A DNA stretch of 16,516 nucleotides from CAZHJK01 sp964533275 (GTDB lineage: Bacteria > Bacillota > Clostridia > Eubacteriales > Garciellaceae), in assembly GCA_964533275.1 (NCBI GenBank), contig CAZHJK010000040.1:1-16516 (forward strand). The letters are read 5' to 3'. The translations under genes and the position numbers were made by a program. The notes under the pieces are model-generated. The model ran no database searches, was not told the origin of the DNA, and worked only from the letters and a program-made list of their open reading frames with translations. Positions 1-5,236 of this stretch are shown here, one piece after another. Position 1 is the first letter of the stretch; each line of letters starts with the position of its first letter.

Positions 1-83
1 TCTCAGGATTTTAATATGTGGTGGGCGGATTTAAGTTTGTTTTTCACACAGTCTGCCGTCCCTTTTGCTTCTGTTGTTATCAA

Positions 84-146
84 GGATCTTAGACCCAAGA
101 GAAGTACCTAAGTCAAAACCCAAGATTCTTCAACATAGAATGACAA
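84..146. repeat. Mosaic intergenic inverted repeat (imperfect)
   Basis: The left part contains AAGGATCTT (about 91-99) and the right part AAGATTCTT (122-130) followed by AGAATGACAA (137-146). The arms are imperfect reverse complements of each other. Intergenic elements of the form 'aagatYctt...gaatgaca' are a common sight in genomes of Clostridia and relatives. I infer membership of that class from the motif only. A genome-wide copy count would decide it. Confidence 0.35.
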
Positions 147-158
147 TACCCTAGGGTA
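147..158. repeat. Perfect 12-bp palindrome
   Basis: TACCCTAGGGTA is exactly self-complementary. It directly follows the mosaic repeat and may be part of the same element. No gene nearby suggests an operator role. Confidence 0.4.
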
Positions 159-245
159 ATGGAAACCAGCTTGTAACAATATTAAATAAACTTACAAAGT
201 GATGACTTGGTAGCTGTGGTTATAATACCCAATGAATGGAAATGT

Positions 246-310
246 AAATTCGTTAAGAAGCTTGAATTGTTTGAGCGTAGCGAGTGTGAAATGAAATTGC
301 TTAACAATTT
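246..310. repeat. Hairpin with 11-bp bulged stem and long loop
   Basis: AAATT (246-250) plus GTTAAG (252-257) pairs with CTTAAC (300-305) plus AATTT (306-310), with one bulged base at 251. The 42-nt loop contains GAGCGTAGCGAGTGTGAA. The structured end with a GAGCG-AGCGAG loop resembles dispersed intergenic repeats in Clostridia, but I cannot see other copies in this window. Confidence 0.35.
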
Positions 311-322
311 CTCTTTCAACGA

Positions 323-341
323 AACCAATTGCAAATTGGTT
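323..341. repeat. Inverted repeat, 8-bp arms, 3-nt loop
   Basis: AACCAATT (323-330) and AATTGGTT (334-341) are perfect reverse complements around GCA. There is no T-run on either side, so this is not a terminator. Role unknown. Confidence 0.4.
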
Positions 342-506
342 GAGATCCTTACATCATAACATTACAATAGCTATTTAAAATACTAATGTAGATCTAAAGA
401 AAATTTCACAAATACTTTAGAATTTACATTGGAATGAATTGCTGGTATTATCCATCAATGCCACCGGAGGAATGTGTAATTTTATTTGTTACTCTATCAA
501 CCACGA

Positions 507-526
507 CGCATTTATCTACAAATGCG
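507..526. repeat. Inverted repeat, 7-bp arms, 6-nt loop
   Basis: CGCATTT (507-513) pairs with AAATGCG (520-526). An outer TTACT (489-493) / AGTAA (528-532) pairing could extend it across an internal loop. It lies 80 nt beyond the stop codon of the SIR2-like gene and has no T-tract. It may be a processing or stability hairpin, or part of a repeat. Confidence 0.3.
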
Positions 527-606
527 AAGTAACCTTTTAATGAATATTATTAGGGAAAACAAGACAATAATTGTGTTTGAAATATTATTTTATTTGTTAT
601 TTGAAA

Positions 607-1569
607 TCATTTTAAACTATTCCAAATAGTATCCCATGAACTGAAATATACACTACTATCTTTATTGCCTTGAAATAGTAATTCCTTTTCATGCAAGGTA
701 GAATTACAATTAAGTAAATTAGGATCTATATAAACATAAGTTCTTTTCAAATAATTATTATTTCTGATTTTAGAATTAATATGATCATCATTTAATCCAC
801 TATAACCCCATATGTAAAGCTCAGTAAAATCACCATTTTCAAGAGTTTTGAGATATCTTTCTAAAACTGATGAACCAAAGCTGAATGGGAATGAAATAGG
901 GAAATGAAGTCCCCCTTTAGATTTATTTGATTTTTCCTCAGGATTTCTACCCCAAACAAGATGAGCTTTTTCAGGTGACAGTTCGTGCTCCACTCTATTA
1001 ATCGAGATCGAACTATTTTCAGTAATCTTTTTATAATTGAATCCACCATGTAGATGACAAACTTCATTTTTATAAACATCATCTAAGATAGTATCAAAAT
1101 TTGTGGTGAAAACAAAATCGAAACTACAAATATAATTTTTGAACTTCTCTTTATCAACCAAACAGTTGATTGATCTAATATCTTTTTTACCTTCATTATA
1201 ATAAATCTTATTTGCTACTAAAGTTATTTTAGCGTAAGAAAAATCTTTGATATGATGAAATAAATGAGCTGTTTTCATTAAACTTTCAAGGCTTACAATA
1301 TTTTCATTTTCGAGTTCCATAAAAAGATTTTGTTGAATGAAATATCTCTGGTAATGATGGCTTTCAATATTTTGCTTCTTTAATAATTCCACAATACTTT
1401 TCTTATCCTTATTAGGTAAATTTCTATATGGATCAAGCAAGCTATTTATTTCGTAATATAGGTTACCAGTTGCAGCTTTGAATTTCTCAATCATATTGAT
1501 ATCTTTATAATCATCAATGAGTTGGGAAGTAACACCATTTCCAATTAGAATAGCCTTTTTCTTTGTCAA
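607..1569 (-). CDS. SIR2-like domain protein, candidate defence NADase
   Basis: This 320-residue protein has the hallmarks of the bacterial SIR2-like superfamily: an N-terminal Gly-Asn-Gly nucleotide-binding turn after a beta strand (residues 6-12), FTTNFD (154-159), HLHGG (172-176, candidate catalytic His174), and WGYSGLNDDHIN near the C-terminus (244-255). Zinc-finger cysteines typical of true sirtuin deacetylases are absent. In known families such proteins hydrolyse NAD+ in anti-phage systems such as ThsA, DSR and SIR2-HerA. That activity is inferred here. The layout (GNG start, TTNFD, HLHG) also recalls the DUF4917 group. The start is a TTG at 1569, 11 nt after an AAGGGGG ribosome site, which is a little long. 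The gene stands alone, 557 nt from an AlbA_2 regulator on the same strand, with no helicase, Argonaute or TIR partner in view. Family placement is fairly sure, function is not. Confidence 0.75.
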   Translation of the reverse strand: MTKKKAILIGNGVTSQLIDDYKDINMIEKFKAATGNLYYEINSLLDPYRNLPNKDKKSIVELLKKQNIESHHYQRYFIQQNLFMELENENIVSLESLMKTAHLFHHIKDFSYAKITLVANKIYYNEGKKDIRSINCLVDKEKFKNYICSFDFVFTTNFDTILDDVYKNEVCHLHGGFNYKKITENSSISINRVEHELSPEKAHLVWGRNPEEKSNKSKGGLHFPISFPFSFGSSVLERYLKTLENGDFTELYIWGYSGLNDDHINSKIRNNNYLKRTYVYIDPNLLNCNSTLHEKELLFQGNKDSSVYFSSWDTIWNSLK

Positions 1570-2126
1570 GAATAATGCAACCCCCTTTTCAATACAAAAT
1601 TTCTCTTTAACATTGGAATTAAATTATCTAGATTTGCGTCACTATATTACCATTCAATACAAGAAGGCAAATCAAATCCCTTCTTATATTGACTTGATAT
1701 AATGATTCCAGCTTGCAATATCAGATTTGGCAGAAACTATTTTAGGAGATATGTAAATGGTTAAATTATCTTACAATTAAATAAGGACTAAAGGCAATTG
1801 ATGATGTACCAATGGTTTGGCGAGAAGATATAAAGTCTTTATTATATACAAATTAAGAATAGATATATATCAAATGCTAATTGTTTTTTTTGAAAAATGA
1901 ATAGTTTGGTCTTGAAAAGTTATGATATAATATTAAGAATAATCCTCACTTATTTTTCTCTTCCTATTATAATTTATTTACTCCATCTTGGATTTTCACA
2001 ATTTATAGTACTTCCATTTTGTATTTATTGGGGTGAAAAATGAAAATAAAGTGCTTGTAGAATTGAGGGAATTGGTTTATGGAACAAGCCATAGAGGGAA
2101 TTGCAACGAAATTATACGACATATGA
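1570..2126. other. Gene-poor spacer between the SIR2-like and AlbA_2 genes
   Basis: This 557-nt A/T-rich stretch holds a possible minus-strand promoter (1641-1670), a weak GATTTGC / GCAAATC inverted repeat (1631-1637 and 1667-1673) and a short plus-strand open frame at its right edge (2033-2137). No recognisable gene, RNA or insertion-sequence end is visible. Confidence 0.5.
1641..1670 (-). promoter_or_regulatory. Possible sigma-A promoter for the SIR2-like gene
   Basis: On the minus strand TTGCCT (1665-1670) is followed after 18 nt by TATAGT (1641-1646). The match to consensus is 4/6 and 5/6. It lies about 70 nt upstream of the TTG start. A/T-rich DNA produces such matches by chance, so this is tentative. 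Confidence 0.3.
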
Positions 2127-2137
2127 TTACTTATTAA
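2033..2137 (+). pseudogene. Possible gene remnant, 34 codons
   Basis: From a GTG at 2033 an open frame reads into ELRELVYGTSHRGNCNEIIR and stops at 2137, overlapping the 3' end of the convergent AlbA_2 gene by 11 nt. Amino-acid composition is protein-like (mixed charged, aromatic and Gly/Asn residues), but the frame is very short and only a GGGG lies near the start. I do not recognise the family. It could be the surviving C-terminus of a decayed gene or chance. Confidence 0.2.
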
Positions 2138-3833
2138 TTTTTTTATCTTTAGATAAACAATAGTATGCTCCTCTACCACTACCTTTAATATGAACACCAT
2201 CCACTTTCAACTCCCGCATAAGCCTTAATACTTGCTGTCTATCCATATCTGTCATTTGTCTTATTTCTTCATTAGTAAGATTCCTTTCCTTCAATATAGA
2301 TAGTATTCTCATTTTAATAGCCTCTTTATCAAGTCTTTTGTCCCTATCGTATTCTACTTCTTTTTTCAGCATTGAATATACTTCTCGAGTTAAAGAATAG
2401 TATTTCTTTTTAACAGTACCTCCTGATTTTATAAGTTCTAAACTATTCTCCATATAACTAAGTATTTCTCTAACTTGTTCTATGCCTCTCTGACATATAT
2501 AAGAAGTGTTATATGTATCTATTTCTCTATGTCTAAGAAGATAGTTCAAAATAATCAGGTGGTCTACATCAACTTCAATTCCCTTAGAATTTAATTCTTT
2601 AATAAAATTTCTGAACTCTGGAACTATTGCTGATGCAATAAGAGTTAGCTCAATACATTCTCCTATCTCATTATATTGTGGAGGCTCTTTCCCTTCTATT
2701 AATAAAGACTTATAGATTCTCGGAACACCAAGATTACTTCTATTTACAAGCCTCAATCTGTCCATTAAATCTACAAGATGCAAGTTCCTTGCTACTGGTG
2801 GGTGATGAAGTATATTACTCGGAGAAATGCCTCCAATAAAATTGCCTGGGTTTGTAATAATTAGTTTGCCTTTATAATGTTTCAGCATAACGCTTCCTGG
2901 AATTCTATAATCTCTATGTGCAAATGCATTAAGCAATGCTTCTCTTAGTGCTATTTTAGGATATGTGGAAAACTCAGGGTGCAAGAAACCAACCTCAATG
3001 GTAGTTGTAGGATTTTCAGCAGCCATGTATCTCTCTATTTCATATAAACCTATAGGAATCGCTGTATTTTCTCCATACTTTATAGTATAATCTGTGCTGC
3101 TTATCATCCTTCTAAAATCCCACCTATGATTTGGGATATATTTTGACAGTGCTTGAGTGTTCCCAACAATCAAAAGTCCTCCAAAGGTTAGTTTCCCGTC
3201 TTTTAGTGCTCCTATAGACTTTAACAAATCTTCGTTAGACATTTTTAATAATGTATCTGGAGCATGTTCTTCGGCCATTATCATTCTTATTCTTTCCATA
3301 GCAACTGGGGAGAAGCAGTCCTCCCAGTATTCATCTACTAAATTTGATGTAAAGTCTGAAACTCCAGTTTTAGCAAACAGTTCTTTTCTCATAGACCCTG
3401 TAAGTGGTCTGCATTCTTTACCTATTCTTATTGTAGCGCTTCCGTTTGTTTCTGTATAAGGCGGCATACCAGGATATACATTAATCATCAATATTCTTCC
3501 ATATCCTTCGGATACTTCAATCCAATCAAATGTCGGAGTAATATGGGGGTCAGTTCTTTCGTATACTGCTTTTTGCATCAACAATGCATCAACAGTAGGG
3601 GGTACACCTAATATCGCATTGTTTTTACCTTTAACTTTATCTTTTATTCCAAATACTATAGTTCCTCCTCCACCATTAGCCATACAAACTGCCATCTTTA
3701 CTACCAGATTTATACTATCGTTTAGACTTCTTTCTATCCATTCTTTAAAGTCTAAATCTTGTTCTTCAAACTCATCTGCGATATGCTCTTCTAACAAATC
3801 AAGAATTTTTAAAATATCATCTTTTGACCTCAA
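2127..3833 (-). CDS. AlbA_2 / RecG-like ATPase-fold transcriptional regulator with winged helix
   Basis: The 568-residue protein has three parts. An N-terminal AlbA_2 (Schlafen-like) domain spans about residues 27-150, with FKEWIERSL followed by ANGGGGTIVFGI. A central HATPase_c_4-type region contains ALREALLNAFAHRDYRIPGS (about 295-314) and ITNPGNF. A C-terminal winged helix covers about 501-561. This matches COG2865 'putative transcriptional regulator / RecG-like' proteins, which are frequent in accessory and defence-rich DNA. Their precise biochemistry is poorly settled. I choose the TTG start at 3833 because an AGGAGGT site (3840-3846) sits 6 nt upstream. The longer frame from ATG 3899 has no ribosome site and would run through the operator palindromes. 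Those palindromes suggest repression by this protein itself. It lies downstream of the recR terminator, so it is a separate transcription unit. Confidence 0.8.
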   Translation of the reverse strand: MRSKDDILKILDLLEEHIADEFEEQDLDFKEWIERSLNDSINLVVKMAVCMANGGGGTIVFGIKDKVKGKNNAILGVPPTVDALLMQKAVYERTDPHITPTFDWIEVSEGYGRILMINVYPGMPPYTETNGSATIRIGKECRPLTGSMRKELFAKTGVSDFTSNLVDEYWEDCFSPVAMERIRMIMAEEHAPDTLLKMSNEDLLKSIGALKDGKLTFGGLLIVGNTQALSKYIPNHRWDFRRMISSTDYTIKYGENTAIPIGLYEIERYMAAENPTTTIEVGFLHPEFSTYPKIALREALLNAFAHRDYRIPGSVMLKHYKGKLIITNPGNFIGGISPSNILHHPPVARNLHLVDLMDRLRLVNRSNLGVPRIYKSLLIEGKEPPQYNEIGECIELTLIASAIVPEFRNFIKELNSKGIEVDVDHLIILNYLLRHREIDTYNTSYICQRGIEQVREILSYMENSLELIKSGGTVKKKYYSLTREVYSMLKKEVEYDRDKRLDKEAIKMRILSILKERNLTNEEIRQMTDMDRQQVLRLMRELKVDGVHIKGSGRGAYYCLSKDKKINK

Positions 3834-3839
3834 ATCTTG

Positions 3840-3846
3840 ACCTCCT
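3840..3846 (-). promoter_or_regulatory. Ribosome binding site fixing a TTG start for the AlbA_2 gene
   Basis: Minus-strand AGGAGGT lies 6 nt before the TTG at 3833. This is the strongest ribosome site near the 5' end and decides against the upstream in-frame ATG codons at 3899, 3896 and 3878. Confidence 0.8.
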
Positions 3847-3860
3847 ATCACGCTTAATTT

Positions 3861-3899
3861 TGCAATTAAATGCGACATGATGCATTTTAATTGCATCAT
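3861..3899. promoter_or_regulatory. Nested palindromic operator in the AlbA_2 leader
   Basis: Two overlapping inverted repeats are present. ATGATGCA (3877-3884) pairs perfectly with TGCATCAT (3892-3899). TGCAATTAAATGC (3861-3873) pairs with GCATTTTAATTGCA (3882-3895) apart from one extra T. Both contain TTGCAT/ATGCAA-type half sites shared with the promoter palindrome upstream. With the TTG start they lie in the untranslated leader, between promoter and ribosome site, which is a natural position for a repressor. Confidence 0.55.
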
Positions 3900-3901
3900 T
3901 A

Positions 3902-3930
3902 CTTATATTATTGCATTATTTCTATGTATA
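3902..3930 (-). promoter_or_regulatory. Predicted sigma-A promoter of the AlbA_2 gene
   Basis: On the minus strand TATACA (3925-3930) precedes TATAAG (3902-3907) with a 17-nt spacer. The match to consensus is 4/6 and 5/6. Its embedding in the perfect palindrome supports a regulated promoter. Confidence 0.5.
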
Positions 3931-3944
3931 ATGCAATAATATAA
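3903..3944. promoter_or_regulatory. 17-bp-armed perfect palindrome over the AlbA_2 promoter
   Basis: TTATATTATTGCATTAT (3903-3919) and its exact reverse complement (3928-3944) flank an 8-nt loop. The element overlaps the predicted -10 and -35 boxes, so a bound protein would block polymerase. The likeliest ligand is the gene's own winged-helix product, by inference only. Confidence 0.6.
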
Positions 3945-4064
3945 CACAGTATTCTATTATCATTATACTTTAAATCCTATTTTATCTCCTATCATTTCTT
4001 CTAATATATTGAATTTACTGAGCTTAACCTTATCCACTATACCTTTTCTCCCTAAATTTTCAAT

Positions 4065-4112
4065 AAAAAAACATGGTCTACAGGGCTTCCTTGACCCTAA
4101 TAAACCATGTTT
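4065..4112 (-). terminator. Rho-independent terminator of the dnaX-ybaB-recR operon
   Basis: AAACATGGT (4069-4077) pairs with ACCATGTTT (4104-4112), with an inner AGGG (4082-4085) / CCCT (4095-4098) stem. On the minus strand the stem runs into a T-tract (A-run at 4065-4070 on plus). It lies 83 nt beyond the recR stop, separating the housekeeping operon from the accessory genes. Confidence 0.8.
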
Positions 4113-4194
4113 CCTAAAACCAATCTATTTGCACCCTAAAAAAATTTGCAAAATGATTGGATTTTATTTTATATATACAATTTATTATCTACAT

Positions 4195-4794
4195 CTATAG
4201 TTCTCTTCTTCCTTCTAAAGCTTTACTTAAGGTTATTTCATCTGTGTATTCTAGATCTCCACCTATTGGGATACCTGATGCTAATCGGGTTGCCTTAATA
4301 CCAAAGGGCTTAATTAATTTTGCAATATACATAGCTGTTGCTTCACCCTCTATGGTTGGATTGGTTGCTAAGATTATTTCAGCTACATCTGTTTCTTGCA
4401 ACCTAATTAGAAGTTCCTTAATATAAATTTCATTGGGACCAATACCCTCCATAGGAGATATCGCTCCATGTAACACATGATATTTCCCCTTGTATTCCCT
4501 TGTCTTTTCTATAGCAAAAATATCTCTAGGTTCTTGTACTATGCATAGCATACTATTATCTCTCTTGACATCTCCACAGATAGCACAAGGGTCAGTATCT
4601 GTGATATTATAGCATATCGAGCAATGCTTTATTTTTTCCTTTGCTTCTATAATAGCTTGGGATAGATTATATGCATTTTCCTTTGGCATATTTAATATGT
4701 AAAAGGCAAGTCGTTGAGCAGTCTTATTACCAACTCCAGGCAATTTACTAAATTCTTCAATTAATTTTGATATTGGTGCTGCATAAAATGACAT
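4195..4794 (-). CDS. recR: Recombination mediator protein RecR
   Basis: RecR works with RecF and RecO to load RecA at single-strand gaps during recombinational repair. The 199-residue product has the full family architecture at the usual length: a helix-hairpin-helix (LPGVGNKTAQRLAF, about 18-31), a four-cysteine zinc site (Cys58, Cys61, Cys70, Cys73), then a Toprim domain with the IVQEPRD strand and the EGEAT acidic motif. The N-terminal ISKLIEEFSKLPGVG segment is very typical. A GAGGTG ribosome site lies 5 nt before the ATG. It is the last gene of dnaX-ybaB-recR, 27 nt after ybaB, and is followed by a strong terminator. In Firmicutes such as B. subtilis the next genes would be yaaL (DUF2508) and bofA. 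They are absent here. Confidence 0.97.
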   Translation of the reverse strand: MSFYAAPISKLIEEFSKLPGVGNKTAQRLAFYILNMPKENAYNLSQAIIEAKEKIKHCSICYNITDTDPCAICGDVKRDNSMLCIVQEPRDIFAIEKTREYKGKYHVLHGAISPMEGIGPNEIYIKELLIRLQETDVAEIILATNPTIEGEATAMYIAKLIKPFGIKATRLASGIPIGGDLEYTDEITLSKALEGRREL

Positions 4795-4821
4795 TTTTTC
4801 ACCTCTATAGCAGGTCTATTT

Positions 4822-5160
4822 TTAAAAACCTGGTATATTCATCCCACCTGTAACTTTACCCATTTCACTTGATACCATTTCGTCTGCTTTTCGAAGTGCC
4901 TCATTTGTGGCTGCTAATATCAAATCCTCTATCATTTCGATATCATCTGGATCCACAACCTCTGGCTTAATTTTTATGGATGTAATTAATTTCTTACCAG
5001 AAGCTACAACAGTAACAGCTCCCCCACCTACACTTGCTTCAACTTCTTTTTCTTCCAGTTCCGCTTGTACCCTTTCCATATCTTTTTGCATCTTTTGTAC
5101 TTGCTTCATCATATTATTCATATTGCCCATTCCACCGCCTGGGAATTTTCCTTTAGCCAT
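4822..5160 (-). CDS. ybaB: YbaB/EbfC family nucleoid-associated protein
   Basis: A 112-residue protein with the YbaB/EbfC signature: a Gly/Met-rich N-terminus (FPGGGMGNMNNMMKQVQKMQ), a charged amphipathic helix of about residues 18-40, the central VEASVGGGAVTVVASGKK strand region, and a C-terminal helix pair ending in GGMNIPGF. Family members form dimers that bind DNA without strong sequence preference. Location between dnaX and recR is the classic arrangement. A good AGGAGG site precedes the ATG. Identity is secure. Its exact role in recombination or chromosome compaction is not visible from sequence. Confidence 0.95.
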   Translation of the reverse strand: MAKGKFPGGGMGNMNNMMKQVQKMQKDMERVQAELEEKEVEASVGGGAVTVVASGKKLITSIKIKPEVVDPDDIEMIEDLILAATNEALRKADEMVSSEMGKVTGGMNIPGF

Positions 5161-5210
5161 ATTTATTCCTCCTATCTATATTTATATTATTTTTCTTAAA
5201 AGGTAAAGCT

Positions 5211-5219
5211 ATTATAACA
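5211..5219 (-). promoter_or_regulatory. Possible internal extended -10 promoter for ybaB-recR
   Basis: In the 76-nt gap after dnaX the minus strand carries TGTTATAAT, a TG-extended -10 box (TATAAT at 5211-5216). No good -35 is seen and no terminator lies in the gap, so read-through from dnaX is also expected. It could give ybaB-recR some independent expression. Confidence 0.35.
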
Positions 5220-5236
5220 TATTGTTTTTTTATTTT

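Larger units (their letters stand above)
1..606. other. Gene-poor accessory stretch with short inverted repeats
   Basis: No convincing gene is present. I see a mosaic-type inverted repeat (84-146), a perfect 12-bp palindrome (147-158), a long-looped hairpin (246-310), an 8-bp-armed hairpin (323-341) and a 7-bp-armed hairpin (507-526). Short open stretches read on the minus strand (about 26-130 and 450-550) look protein-like but lack starts and are only about 30 codons long. The stretch reads as decayed intergenic DNA downstream of the SIR2-like gene. No terminator for that gene is obvious. Confidence 0.5.

Noticed and set aside
450..550. Minus-strand frame reading GYFAFVDKCVVVDRVTNK
   Set aside because: It is about 33 codons between stops, without start or ribosome site, and I do not recognise it. 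It also contains the hairpin at 507-526. Chance or unidentifiable debris.
1517..1702. Plus-strand 61-codon open frame overlapping the 5' end of the SIR2-like gene
   Set aside because: It lies mostly antisense to or within the promoter region of the SIR2-like gene, has no ribosome site and no recognisable motif.
2003..2200. Minus-strand 65-codon open frame at the 3' end of the AlbA_2 gene
   Set aside because: It overlaps the AlbA_2 coding end in another frame and lacks a ribosome site. Composition is that of a frame shadow.
3834..3899. N-terminal 22-codon extension of the AlbA_2 protein starting at ATG 3899
   Set aside because: It has no ribosome site, runs through perfect operator-like dyads, and the TTG at 3833 has an ideal AGGAGGT 6 nt upstream.
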